A stretch of DNA of 64,000 bases from Melampsora larici-populina 98AG31 (Eukaryota; Basidiomycota; Pucciniomycetes; Pucciniales; Melampsoraceae), in assembly GCF_000204055.1 (NCBI RefSeq), contig NW_006768769.1, positions 2,143,165 to 2,207,164 on the forward strand, written 5' to 3'. Position 1 is the first letter of the stretch, and each line of letters starts with the position of its first letter. The translations under genes and the position numbers were made by a program. This document shows positions 11,476 through 22,662 of the stretch, one piece after another. The notes below the pieces were generated by a model. The model did not search any database, had not been told where the DNA came from, and saw nothing but the letters and a program-made list of their open reading frames with translations.

Positions 11476-13350
11476 ATGTTGAATACCTCGGGTCAACCAC
11501 ATTGCGGAATATATGCGACAGGTGAAATGCCACACGCCGAGCAAGGCGATTACCAGCACGTATCTCGGCCTCGTATCCCCAGCACCGATGCTCTGTGGGC
11601 ATGCATGCAAGGAGAAATGATCGATAATGTAGGATCTCATTTGATTTCTGTGTCTTACATAAACTTGTTACAAGTCTCTAACTTACTGTTCTTGACAGAA
11701 ACCTGCCACAAGCCTCCCGCGCCTTGGGTTCACTAGGACGTACCAGCATGGTGATCGAATTGATCAAGGCGAGACTGAGCCCAGCAGTGGTCTTGTTTTT
11801 CCCCTTGACTCAGGTGATCAAACAGGAGATGCCTTTGCGCTTAATTTGAAAACTTCTTCCGGGCGTGCCCTGTTTAAACCACCATTGGCTCGTGAGCAAA
11901 GTCCGGCAACTGATTACAATGGTACCAACGATCCGATGTCCTATATCCTGGGCCTCACCAATCACGTTGAAATGCTCATGAACTCTGATGCCAACCGCAA
12001 TCTCGGAAGCCGTCATGATCAGAGTGATCTGTTTTCAACGCCCGCAAGACACGAGGAGTCCCGACCAGCACTATACGCACCCGTTTGCCTTTCCAATACA
12101 CGTCCCTCCGTGTTGGAATGGACAGATACTTTATCATATTGCGACCCTTCTCAAAATGAGGTATCGAAACCAATTGCAGGGAAATGGCCAGGCCAGCAAG
12201 AACCACATTACATCAATCAACACACTTCATTCAAAAACTACGGCTCCAATTCTATGCCTTTGACTTGTGCACCTCATGAAGAATTTCGTCTCGAGACCGG
12301 ATCACTTCCGGATCTAAGCTCTTCCCGTCGACCGACGCCATCTAGTCGCGGCGCGTTTGATGGCATTACGCTCAATCAACCTTGGAGTCCTCAGAAACCT
12401 TATTCCAAGGTACACTCGGACGTTCATGGTATGTCTGCAGAGTCGTTTTCGCCGAGGTCTTTTAACCAGGCTGCTCCACTCCCAACGTTTGAAAAATCAC
12501 ACCCGGAAATACACCTACATGATAGGCCTGTGTTTGCCTCCAGCCACGGAGCCATTTCTGACACCACACCTGAGCTATTGGACAGCTCTGTTCCAACGCC
12601 TCTTAAGAACACGGCTACACCTATGTCTGGTATAATCTCTTGCATTTCGATTCCTAGCGCTCCACATCTTTTTTCAAACATCCCTATCCAGAAACGTCAC
12701 ACTGTTGACCAATCAGCGTATTCCGTCTCGAGAGCCCACGGGTTTGTTTCATCTGCACCATATCCTGATCCAAGATTGAGCAAGTCCGAGGGTGGTAGAA
12801 TACAAAGCCTCAAAAATTCACTGTCTTCCGCATCGTCGATCTCGGACCTGTCGAAGAGTAAGACAGATAAGCCCAAGAGGAAACGGACGCATATGTAAGT
12901 GTCCCGAATTCACTTGATGTTTTTATTCAACACTCAATCAAACTCTCGTTAGATGTCATATCTGCGGCAAAGATTTCAATCGGCCGAGTGCATTGCTATT
13001 GCACAGTAGCGTTCATACTGGTGAACGATGTGAGTCTCAAATTTATCACTGGGCTCTATGTATCTTTCCTGTAAAATCTCAAACTAATTGATCTCTTTCT
13101 TTCCGCTTATAGCCAACTTTTGCAACGTATGTGGACGGTCGTTTTCGAATTTATCAAACTTGAGAAGGTTCGCGATACTTAAATTCTTATGAATCATCTT
13201 GTGAAGTCGGACTAACTTGCTCATTTTGATTATAGACATCAAAGGCAGCTCCATGTGTTAGAATCTGAGATTCCCTTACCGGAAATCCCGGGCCCACAAG
13301 CTACTTTTAGTCCATATACGCTTGCAGATCAAGAACTGTTTGGATTCTGA
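11476..13350 (+). CDS. C2H2 zinc-finger transcription factor, two C-terminal fingers (531 aa)
   Basis: Five exons join in phase: 11476-11628, 11699-12894, 12953-13029, 13113-13167 and 13236-13350. The first ATG in the frame is at 11476 (MLNTSGQPHCG). Residues 1-440 are Ser/Pro-rich and lack recognisable domains. A basic stretch, DKPKRKRTHI, precedes finger 1 (CHICGKDFNRPSALLLH, second His in SSVH), the linker TGERS, and finger 2 (CNVCGRSFSNLSNLRRH, second His in QRQLH). The linker matches the classic TGEKP type, so the pair should bind DNA in the major groove. The introns of 58-83 bp fall inside the finger region, two of them within the coding sequence of the fingers. The target genes are unknown. 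Confidence 0.9.
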
Positions 13351-13941
13351 ATCAATCAAGACAAATTATTCAAAAATGGAGCTGTATATGTTGGTCTATA
13401 TATTCACATTGTGATACGGCATTCGCGGAGCACGCATCTTTCTAATTTTCAGCTATCATATCTTCCATCGTCCCTCTCACTCAACAAAGAAGTCTTAACA
13501 CATGGTGAAAGACTATTCAGGGATCGCATAGTGTCTCATATACCTAGTTCAATATATAAGCTCAACCTAGTAGTGTGCTAATTAGTAATTCCTTTTGATT
13601 TCAATTTCCATTGCCTCATCTCGATGTTTTTTATTTATTTATTTAAAGTCTTGTAACATATCTGGAACGTACTATCTTCTAACAATGAATGACTGTAACC
13701 CTAGTTTTTGAGACTGACACGGTCTTTTTGGCATGTTTTAAATATGAGTATAATCTAATGATACACTTGATATGGATACAATGTTGACTCAATCAAACTT
13801 GATCACCGTCAAACTGCGCTCACAAGATATTTTCACAAAATCAGGATGCAATATAATCATGGTATTTGTGATTGAGCAAGATTGTTAGATGCTGAGGTGT
13901 ACTTTTTGAGGCGTAGGCGTGCCAGGTTGATTTGGAAGATC
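13351..13941. other. Intergenic region between zinc-finger gene and OTC promoter boxes
   Basis: AT-rich 3' flank of the zinc-finger gene and distal promoter of the OTC gene. No coding potential was seen. Confidence 0.4.
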
Positions 13942-14003
13942 AGATAAGCATAAAAGCTTTATAGCTTGACAGGATATGGGAAGATAAGCATAAAAGCTTT
14001 ATA
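13942..14003 (+). promoter_or_regulatory. Duplicated 22-bp box with GATAAG and AAAGCTTT motifs, upstream of OTC
   Basis: A 22-bp sequence beginning AGATAAGCATAAAAG occurs perfectly at 13942-13963 and 13982-14003, spaced 40 bp apart, 122-183 bp before the OTC start codon. Each copy contains GATAAG, the consensus of fungal GATA factors such as AreA/NIT2, and the palindrome AAAGCTTT. The position and duplication suggest a transcriptional control element for this arginine-pathway gene. Binding itself is inference. Confidence 0.5.
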
Positions 14004-14124
14004 ACGAGTTTTCGGGTTTATGTTGTTTTCAATACAGATTGCAAAGTGTGGGAATTTGAAAAACTAAAAAAACTAGCCACATCAAATCCAAGAAAAAAGA
14101 AGGAAGAGCAAGAAAGCAGAGAAG

Positions 14125-15642
14125 ATGAAGACATTGAATTCAACTATATTCAATCAAATCAAATTTCAGGTCAATCCAAACCAATTTAAGAAATTACCTT
14201 CGCTCAGAAGAAGTTTTCATTCAAATTTAAATTTATACAATCAAAATCAGAATCAAGATGAAAAGAAAATTTTAAAACCACCTCATTTATTAACACTTGC
14301 AGATTTATCTATCAATGAAATCCAATCATTAGTATCATATGCAATCAATGCAAAAAAAATCGTCAAAGATCATTCAATTTCTCACTCCAATGATTTATCA
14401 AACTTACATACAAATTCTGATCCAAATGAGATTAAAGCCATCAAAAATAAATTATTAAATAACAAAACGATTGGATTAATGTTCAGTAAACGATCTACTA
14501 GAACTAGAATCGCAAGTGAAAGTTCAATCAATTTATTAGGTGGCCATGCATTATTCTTAGGGCCTAATGAAATTCAATTGGGTGTGAATGAAAGTTTATT
14601 TGATACTGCTAAAGTTGTTTCTAGTATGATTGATGGAATTATGGCTAGAGTTGGTGATCATTCTGAAATTGAGGTAAGTAATCAAACTTTTTGAGAAAAA
14701 CCCGCGGTTTCCGATATTGAAGTTTGATTTTGTCGATCATGTTTAGCTATTAGCTGAAAATTCTACTGTACCTGTTATCAATGCATTATCATCACTATAC
14801 CATCCAACTCAAATCTTAGCAAGTTTAGTAACCCTCCTCGAAACATTCTTTCCACATTCAAGGAACTTGTCTTCATTAAATGGATTGAATATCGCATGGA
14901 TCGGAGATTCAAATAATGTATTGAATGATATGATTGTTAGTTATCCTAGATTAGGTATCAATTTGAATATTGCTACTCCCAAGGGTTATGAATTAGAGCC
15001 TAGGGTCTTGGAAAGGATGAAGCTTGGTTTGGTTGAAGACTCAGACGTTCATAGAGGGGGCAAATTGCTTCATTTCCATGATCCGCTGGAAGCTATAAAA
15101 GATGCTGATGTGATTGTAACAGATACATGGTAAGTGTGTGTCTTCATCTTGAAAAACTCTTTTTTTCCTTGAAAAGACAGAATGATATATAAAAAATGCT
15201 TTTTCCGGGTTCCTTTAGGATTTCAATGGGACAAGAAGATGAGATGAAACGTAGATTAAAAGATTTTGAAGGATATCAAATCACAGAAGAATTATGTAAG
15301 ATGGGTAATGCTAAAAACAATTGGAAATTTATGCATTGTTTACCTAGACATCAAGATGAAGTTGATGATCAGGTAAGTTACAATCTCACTTTTTACTTCA
15401 ATTTCTTGAGGAGAAAGATTGGGATTTGTTTTTTGAAATTTGATCATTTTTGTTTTAGGTCTTTTATGGACCTAGATCTTTGGTTTTCCAAGAAGCAGAA
15501 AATCGAAAATGGACAATCTTGTAAGAATCTTTTGATTTTTATAAAACATTTTGATATTCAGTAGAATTCAACCTGATCAAAACCTGTTTTTTTTTATTTT
15601 AGGAGCGTTTTTGAAGCTTATTTTGGTAGATGGATGAAATAA
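14125..15642 (+). CDS. ARG3: Ornithine carbamoyltransferase, mitochondrial
   Basis: Makes citrulline from ornithine and carbamoyl phosphate in the arginine pathway. Five exons join in phase (14125-14673, 14747-15129, 15219-15372, 15459-15520, 15603-15642) to give 395 aa, normal for a fungal precursor. The first 40 or so residues are basic and Asn/Ser-rich ([13 protein letters not shown]), fitting a mitochondrial presequence. The carbamoyl-phosphate motif is in FSKRSTRTR near residue 122. [19 protein letters not shown] and the loop WISMGQEDE follow. HCLPRH near residue 350 is the ornithine-site motif, and the chain ends EAYFGRWMK. No lesion was seen. It is a single-copy host gene bordered by a transposon 690 bp downstream. 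Confidence 0.96.
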
Positions 15643-16331
15643 AAAACTACATTTTCATTATTTTCTTCTTCGATACTTTTTTTTTAGAAATGAATTGTTC
15701 TTTGTTTACAAAAATGGATTCAAAAGTAAGAATCATTGATCGAAACTTCTTTTTTCGAAATAAATAAACAGAACATATTTGAAAAACACTTGACTTGTTT
15801 GCCACAAATTGCACAAGTGATCAATTGATTTTGTTTGAACTGATATGTTCTCATAACAAGCTGGCTATATTACAAGGTGCTTTTATGTGTTCTTATTCGA
15901 CGCTCAAAGACCAAGCTTACTGATGGCTTGGTGTACTGGTGATGTACAAAATCAAACCTGACTCAGAATAGAATCATGATGGCATAGTTGAATGCGCATA
16001 TGGGAGGTTAGGATGTGGAGGTGCTAAAAATTATAGTGAGCTTTAAAGGAAGGGCCATAACACCTTAAGCCTGGTATTTCTGGTTACTGTGTTCACACGT
16101 TAAGTAGGTTCTGTGTGACTTTATTTTCTGAGGAAGTGGGCTATGGAAATCTTTTGGCGGAGCGAGCAGACTCAATGTGCTCAGTATGTAGTGGCGAGAT
16201 TGGTCAGGTTGATCATGGACGTCAATCCCGAATCAGACCCTGGATCATGATGTCACTTTTGACCCCGGCATTTTTCCTATCTTGAGTAAAGCTTTTGGAT
16301 CAAGGCATATGCTCCACCGTTCTTGGACGAG
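15643..16331. other. Intergenic region, ends at LTR retrotransposon insertion site
   Basis: 3' flank of OTC; no gene seen. The last bases, ACGAG (16327-16331), form one side of the target duplication of the LTR element. Confidence 0.45.
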
Positions 16332-16734
16332 TGTGATTCCCTAATTTGGACTTTCCCTTTGTTTCTTATTGTACGCGCTTTTAGCGCATTACTCTGCTTT
16401 TATGCTTTTCATTTCATTCTATTTTCTATTCTCTATTCTCTTTACTTTACTTGTAAACGGATCTTCCAGATCCGTCCCGATCATGTACCGCCCTTTCAAG
16501 TCACTAATTGTAGACCGAATCCAGCAGTACCGGATTCGGCCATAACCCTCCTCCACTTATCTTGTATCACGATGATCGTCGATCATCTCTCGTTGTATCA
16601 CCAGATTGTCGTTTCCTTATCCGTACCTCACTCCGAGATGCTCGCGTATATAAATAGCTCTCATCTCCCAAGGAAATGCAACCTCAAGTTACTTCCTACT
16701 TATTTTCCGCCACTTGAAAGTGAGTAGAATCACA
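16332..16734 (+). repeat. Left LTR
   Basis: 403 bp, TG...CA ends. Contains a TATA-like TATATAAATAG near 16647 and internal palindromes such as ACGGATCT/AGATCCGT and CCGAATCC/GGATTCGG. An open frame across it is not a gene. Confidence 0.95.
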
Positions 16735-17258
16735 AATAATTATTTGTGTGTTTTCATTATCTTTTTTTTCTCTCTAACTTTCAATCACTCAACCCTGATA
16801 TCGAAAGAGTTCAATAAGTTAATCCGTGCTTCTGTTTGTTTTCCTAACTTTGTGCTTTCCTTCGAAATTCCGACTTAGATATCCCCATCGGAACCAACAA
16901 CCACCAAAGTTACAAACCCTCGCACCCATACCCTTATCATCGTAAGTTTTTAGAATTTCTTAGCTAGCTATTCCAACCTCCTACGACACTCTTCCCTCGA
17001 TCAGTTAGAAGTATTAAAAGATTCTTTTCTCCCATCACACACAGAACCACCTACAAACACCTTACAAATCGTTAACAACCTCATCACCGTTTATCAAAAC
17101 CTTTTATCGCGCTTTTTAGCAAACTCGATTTTTGAATCACTTAACATTCTTTTTGAAGAATTCACGTACGTATTTTTAGACTCTGATCAAGTCTACCCTT
17201 AAAAGAACTATTTTTTAATTCCACCTTTAACTCTTTTACGAACAGCATACCATTGAAG
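16735..17258 (+). other. 5' leader of the LTR retrotransposon
   Basis: Pyrimidine-rich untranslated leader between the LTR and the polyprotein start. No canonical primer-binding site was seen in the first 30 bases. Confidence 0.5.
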
Positions 17259-20200
17259 ATGGAAGAACCCAATGGATTCGTTTCAATCCCTGCCGAAGAT
17301 CTTCGGCTAATCCGCGCTCAACTTGAGCAATTCGGTATCGAACTGCACCAACGAGAGCAAAACCACGCTCGCGAAATCAATGATCTCCGTCAACAGAATC
17401 AAAATGTATTTCAACAACAATCCAATCAGATCGGCCACCTAGAGAACTTACTCCACAATCGTAACCAAACCCCAGCTCCAACCAAGCCCGACGCTTTCCG
17501 CGCCGAGCCCAGAAAATTTACTGGTTATGGTGACAATCCGACTCTCTGGTTCTCCGAATTAGAATCAAATTTTAGGATGCATAGATATCCTGAGTCCTCC
17601 TGGGGCGAGATGTTGGGATCGTACCTCGACGAGGAAACTCACATGTTTTGGCATGAAGTCCGCAAGTCTCAAGGTGGTGCTATTACCGACTATCAAAGCT
17701 TCAAGGAACAGTTCTTAGGTCAATATAATTTCGACATGATGGTCGAAGAAGTCTTTGAGAAGATTAAAGTATGTTACTACAAAGGAGACATCAATGACTA
17801 CATACTCAGATTTCGTCGATTAATGGCATACATACCTTTAGAAGTTCTCACTTTTGAATCACGCAAGTTTAAATTCATGGACAAGCTCCCCGCCCATTAC
17901 AGAGAAAAGATCAACAATAAAGAAGGCATCAGGTCAAAGAAGGACATGGAATTATTATACTCAGCTGCAAGAGAAGCCGAGCAAACAGTCAAGATTAACA
18001 ACAGAAATTTCAAAGGATATGAAAATAAATCACCCTCTAACAGCAAGAACTCAGACAAGAAACCCAGCTACAACTTCAACCGCAACAGTCATTTCCGACA
18101 ATCGAACTCCTTCGGCAAGCCCCACGTCGTCACTAACAGTTCAGGACCAATGGACTTAGACGCGGTCGACTTAACCAACGTCGAATGCTACAGTTGTCAC
18201 GGCAAGGGACACATGGCTGATAAGTGTCCCCGAAACAACAAAAAGAAACCCTTCCACGGAACGAAGAACCGTTTCAACAACTCCGACCGTCGAAAACCCA
18301 ATTTATTGATCATGGATCACCTACCTACTTATTTCCCTGATTCTTCCAATCCTTTTGACTCTTTCATTCCACCATTCCAAGATCACGAGCTCAAGGCTGA
18401 AGAACCATTCATGACCCCGTTCTCTGACGCCAATGGACATATCTACCGAGCCTCAAAGGAATCTTCTGAATCACTTAATGGACCCACCGAAGATGGTCGA
18501 GAAGATCTTGAAGAATACAAGAAGCATTATCTCGAAGCATTAAATGATATCGATCCTGAAACCCTCATTGATTTACAAAAAGAAAGAGAAGCAGTTGGTC
18601 GAGTTATGAAGGAAGCAGAAGATTATCGTTGTTGTAAGTCTTGCAAAGCTTATGGAAACGAGGAGAGCCCTCCAACCACCTCTAACGGTGTTACCTTCTT
18701 TGAACTAGATGCCCAACAAATCAACAACGTCAATAATAAACGCCCCGCCAGACAAGACACTCCCGTCGAACATATACCTGCTCATGATCCCGAAAACAAG
18801 CATGATATGTACTATCTGGACATTGAAAGACAACTCAAATTGAACCCGGACAAGAAGATGAAGTTGGATCGCTCCCTTATTGATGGTTATCAATATACCA
18901 CTGCTCGATCCCCTTCCCCTTTCAATTTTCCTGACCCTGTCGAATTAGCCGAACGTGAACTAGCAAGTGTAGAAGAGTGGAACCACATCCTCAAAACTTC
19001 GTACACAAGCTGGGCTGACAGGGACAACTTCGACTCTGTATGCACTCCCAATGACGATGACTCGAGTATCGCCGCCGTCGCATCAACAGGGGAACTTATG
19101 GAAGTTGGATCGAACATCACCGACTATGAAGATATGAAGCCGCAAGCAGTTGACTTGGGCTTTGCAGACACCGACCGTCTTGATTTATCAGTCGTCAAAA
19201 TGGCACCTCTCTCTATGAAGAAGGATTACTTTGGAGCTCACTTGGACTTGGCTTCACATGAAGAAACCAACAAGACTTCCCTTCCTATCTACCCCTGCTT
19301 ATTTCACAACTATTCCCTCGACGCTATCATTGACAGCGGAGCCGCCGCTAATTACATCTCATCAGAACGCATTGACAAGATGAAGCAATTATGTCCTAGC
19401 AGAATTGAAATCAGAACAGTCAACCGACAAGGGGTCCGACTCGCTAACGGAGCAGAAGAAGCCTGCACCAAGATCGCCCTATTCGAACTTGAATTTGAAG
19501 ACGATCGTAGCATGGCAACCTTCAAATGTGATATCAAGGCTTTCATCCTCCCTCTTCCTAATATTTCTCTCATTCTTGGTCTACCGTGGTTAAGAGAAAC
19601 CAGCCCACTTGTTAATCACACCACTGGAAATTATATCGTCAAAAATGGATTCATCGTCAGACCCAGATCCTACAAACCAAAACTCTTTACTATGGACGAT
19701 GCTTCCTATGGTGACCTTTTGGAACGACTAGCTAAGCAAGTAGCACCTGAATGCTGGAAAGAAGAAATTTCGACAGTCAACAGTAAGTACCAACATCATA
19801 TTGATACTGGTGACGCAAGACCAATTAAAACTCACGGAAGACCCCATACTCCCCCTGAACACGCAATCATCAAACAATTTGTAGAAGAAAGCTTGGCTCA
19901 AGGCATCATCGAACCCTCTGATTCACCTTGGAGCTCGCCACTATTACTGGTCAAGAAGCCTGATGGATCAAACAGAGTATGTGTTGATTATCGAGCACTA
20001 AACAAAGTCACAAGAAAAAACGCTTACCCTCTTCCTCGCATCGACGATGCTTATTTGTTTCTCTCCGGTTCCAAGTATTTCTCCACTATTGACTTGAAAT
20101 CTGGATTTTGGCAAGTCCCAATGCACGGCGAGGATAAGCAGAAAACTGCGTTTACTTGTAGGTTTGGTCATTTTCAATGGAAGGTGATGCCCTTTGGGCT

Positions 20201-22490
20201 GTGCAACGCTCCTGCGACCTTCCAAGAAATGATGAACACTATGCTAAAAGATGTTATTGATAAATTTGCATTGGTCTATTTAGATGATGTCATTATCTAC
20301 TCGAAAACAGAAGAAGATCACAAGGAACATGTCAAGGCTGTTTTCGAAATTTTGAAGAAAGAAGGTTTAGTAGTATCAGGAAAGAAGTGCAAGTTTGGGA
20401 AATCGTCACTATTATTCTTGGGTCATATCGTAGATGGAAATGGTATCAGAACAAACCCGGAAAAAATCAAAAAGATAGTTGAGTGGCCGACCCCAACTAA
20501 CATTTCTCAAGTCCGTGGATTTCTAAACTTATGTACCTATTATAAACGTTTTATCTTAAAGTTTTCCTCAATTGCATCTCCTCTCTATAAGTTGACGGAA
20601 GGATCACCCAAGCCTGGGTCGTCAATTATATGGGGGGATGGCGAGAAATCCGCTTTCGAAAAACTCAAGGATTGTCTCTGCAAGACTGTACCCCTCCAAC
20701 ATCCCGAGCCGTTCAAACCTTTTGTTTTGGACACCGATGCGTCTGGGACCAACATTGGCGCCGTCCTCCAACAGGACACCAATTTCGAAATACCCAAAGG
20801 TGTAAGCTTTGATTATAATTCATATCAGAAGAAGCTTAAGAATTCAAACTTACGACCAATTGCATTCGAATCCCGCAAACTCTCGAAGACTGAGCAGAAC
20901 TATTCAGCTCAAGAACGTGAATTATTAGCAGTTGTTCATGGACTAAAACACTTTCGTGGTTATGTTGAAGGTTCGCCAGTCCTGGTCCAAACCGACCACG
21001 AGTCCCTCAAGTACTTTAAGACTCAGAAGCATATTAACCGAAGACTCGCTCGTTTTGTAGACGAACTTGAATTCTTCGACACAAACATCATTTACCGACC
21101 CGGTAAAGAACAACTTGCAGCCGACTCCCTTTCCCAAAAGCCTAACACTGAGTTCGACTTGGATCCCCCTGAAACCGCTCCCTCATTATTTACGATTCAA
21201 GATTTTGAGGCTGAATACCGCGAACTATTGAAATACAAGATGCAACTCCAATCAGGCATGGACCCAACCATCATTGGATCCGGTGATTTCATCTTAGACG
21301 GGAACCGATTGGTCAAAATCTGCTTAGAAGACCCCCACCTTGAACAACTCACAGTACCAACTAGTCGCCTTGAAGCCGAGAAAATCTGTTACCGAATTCA
21401 CGAAGATCTTGGGCATCGTAACTACAAGGATGTGACTCAAGCCGTCAAGAACAAGTACTGGTTCCCCGATATTTCAAACACTGTCAAGAGTGTAATCGAT
21501 TTATGCAAACCTTGCCAAGTGCATGCAGCACCATCTGGACAACAAGGTATGCCCCTCCAGTACTTACCCCGTGGTAAACCCTTCAGGAAATGGGGAATGG
21601 ACTTCGTCGGTCCATTACCAAAGACTCCTGAAGGGAACCAACATATCATTACCGCCATCGACTATGGCACTGGTTGGGCTTACGCTAAAGCTCTTCGTTC
21701 TACTTCCTCAGACGCAGCAGTTGCCCTCGTCAAAGAGATCACTCTAAATCATGGATTGCCTGAAGAAGTTATTACTGACAATGGTTCAGAATTTATCTCT
21801 CACAACTTCAAAACTTACCTCAAGAACAACAACATCAAGCAAAAGAACACCTCACCGTACCATCCGCAGACGAATGGACTGGACGAAAGATTCCATGGAA
21901 CCTTAACCAACGCCCTTCGTAAGTTTTGCAGCCCTTATAACCAAAACTTGTGGGACAAGTATCTTAACACTTGCTTGTTTGCATATCGTGCTTCTTTTTC
22001 TCACTCTATGAAAGCCTCCCCTTTCTACATGGCTTACGGTGAAGAGGCTCGATTACCTTCCGAAGCTGTAAGCATTAAATTTGACAATTCACTTGAAAAC
22101 TTAGAACTAATTCATCGCCAACGCAATTTAGCAGTCGACAAGCTTCAAAGAAACCGTCAAGACCTCATTGACGACCTCAACCAGAAAGCGCAAGAAAGGT
22201 CCGCGACGCAAGAAGAATCCTATACGGAACGAAACTTCCGCCCGGGAGACAGAGTCCTCCGGCGATTCGAGGGGCGCCCATCCAAACTCCATCCTAAGTG
22301 GGATGGACCCTTCATCGTTAAAGATGCCGACCCCCACGGTACGTTCACTCTAATGACATCAAATGGCCATGTTCTGAAGGCTAAAGTCAATGGCTCTCGT
22401 ATTAAAAAATTCAAAGGAACCTCCGACGAATTTTTCTTTGCCTCCCAACGTCTTCATGAGCAAGATGCAACTGCTCATGAGAGAAGCTAA
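17259..22490 (+). CDS. Ty3/gypsy Gag-Pol polyprotein (1743 aa)
   Basis: A single ORF without stops; the first ATG is at 17259. Order: coiled Gag N-terminus, retrotransposon Gag core (about residues 85-225), CCHC knuckle CYSCHGKGHMADKC near residue 310, a long acidic linker of about 350 residues, aspartic protease motif IDSGAAANYIS near 692, reverse transcriptase with YLDDVIIYS near 1007, RNase H starting LDTDASGTNIGAVL near 1157, integrase HHCC zinc region (HEDLGHRNYK to CKPCQVH) near 1380, and the DDE core in MDFVGPL, ITDNGSEF and LDERFHG. The C-terminus RVLRRFEGRPSKLHPKW is a GPY/F-like tail. All catalytic residues I can check are present, so the element may be competent. Gag and Pol share one frame, so no frameshift is needed. 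Confidence 0.95.
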   Translation: MEEPNGFVSIPAEDLRLIRAQLEQFGIELHQREQNHAREINDLRQQNQNVFQQQSNQIGHLENLLHNRNQTPAPTKPDAFRAEPRKFTGYGDNPTLWFSELESNFRMHRYPESSWGEMLGSYLDEETHMFWHEVRKSQGGAITDYQSFKEQFLGQYNFDMMVEEVFEKIKVCYYKGDINDYILRFRRLMAYIPLEVLTFESRKFKFMDKLPAHYREKINNKEGIRSKKDMELLYSAAREAEQTVKINNRNFKGYENKSPSNSKNSDKKPSYNFNRNSHFRQSNSFGKPHVVTNSSGPMDLDAVDLTNVECYSCHGKGHMADKCPRNNKKKPFHGTKNRFNNSDRRKPNLLIMDHLPTYFPDSSNPFDSFIPPFQDHELKAEEPFMTPFSDANGHIYRASKESSESLNGPTEDGREDLEEYKKHYLEALNDIDPETLIDLQKEREAVGRVMKEAEDYRCCKSCKAYGNEESPPTTSNGVTFFELDAQQINNVNNKRPARQDTPVEHIPAHDPENKHDMYYLDIERQLKLNPDKKMKLDRSLIDGYQYTTARSPSPFNFPDPVELAERELASVEEWNHILKTSYTSWADRDNFDSVCTPNDDDSSIAAVASTGELMEVGSNITDYEDMKPQAVDLGFADTDRLDLSVVKMAPLSMKKDYFGAHLDLASHEETNKTSLPIYPCLFHNYSLDAIIDSGAAANYISSERIDKMKQLCPSRIEIRTVNRQGVRLANGAEEACTKIALFELEFEDDRSMATFKCDIKAFILPLPNISLILGLPWLRETSPLVNHTTGNYIVKNGFIVRPRSYKPKLFTMDDASYGDLLERLAKQVAPECWKEEISTVNSKYQHHIDTGDARPIKTHGRPHTPPEHAIIKQFVEESLAQGIIEPSDSPWSSPLLLVKKPDGSNRVCVDYRALNKVTRKNAYPLPRIDDAYLFLSGSKYFSTIDLKSGFWQVPMHGEDKQKTAFTCRFGHFQWKVMPFGLCNAPATFQEMMNTMLKDVIDKFALVYLDDVIIYSKTEEDHKEHVKAVFEILKKEGLVVSGKKCKFGKSSLLFLGHIVDGNGIRTNPEKIKKIVEWPTPTNISQVRGFLNLCTYYKRFILKFSSIASPLYKLTEGSPKPGSSIIWGDGEKSAFEKLKDCLCKTVPLQHPEPFKPFVLDTDASGTNIGAVLQQDTNFEIPKGVSFDYNSYQKKLKNSNLRPIAFESRKLSKTEQNYSAQERELLAVVHGLKHFRGYVEGSPVLVQTDHESLKYFKTQKHINRRLARFVDELEFFDTNIIYRPGKEQLAADSLSQKPNTEFDLDPPETAPSLFTIQDFEAEYRELLKYKMQLQSGMDPTIIGSGDFILDGNRLVKICLEDPHLEQLTVPTSRLEAEKICYRIHEDLGHRNYKDVTQAVKNKYWFPDISNTVKSVIDLCKPCQVHAAPSGQQGMPLQYLPRGKPFRKWGMDFVGPLPKTPEGNQHIITAIDYGTGWAYAKALRSTSSDAAVALVKEITLNHGLPEEVITDNGSEFISHNFKTYLKNNNIKQKNTSPYHPQTNGLDERFHGTLTNALRKFCSPYNQNLWDKYLNTCLFAYRASFSHSMKASPFYMAYGEEARLPSEAVSIKFDNSLENLELIHRQRNLAVDKLQRNRQDLIDDLNQKAQERSATQEESYTERNFRPGDRVLRRFEGRPSKLHPKWDGPFIVKDADPHGTFTLMTSNGHVLKAKVNGSRIKKFKGTSDEFFFASQRLHEQDATAHERS

Positions 22491-22649
22491 AGGTAAATTA
22501 ATGATGTCATTTGAAGACTTTCAAAGCTGTTTGGAATGGGTCCCGAAAGAATTCATTGAGGATTACTTGGAAAGACTAGCAATCATGAATTTAGTTGCAC
22601 TGAGGGAACTATCCTACCGCAGCAAGTAAACTAGGAAGTTTACGGTCTT

Positions 22650-22662
22650 AAGGAGGGGATGG
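22650..22662 (+). other. Polypurine tract
   Basis: AAGGAGGGGATGG abuts the right LTR and would prime plus-strand DNA synthesis during reverse transcription. Confidence 0.8.

Noticed and set aside
16332..16727. Long ORFs in both LTRs (about 120-134 codons)
   Set aside because: They are identical because the LTRs are identical, are pyrimidine-rich, and have no domain; they are shadows of the LTR sequence.
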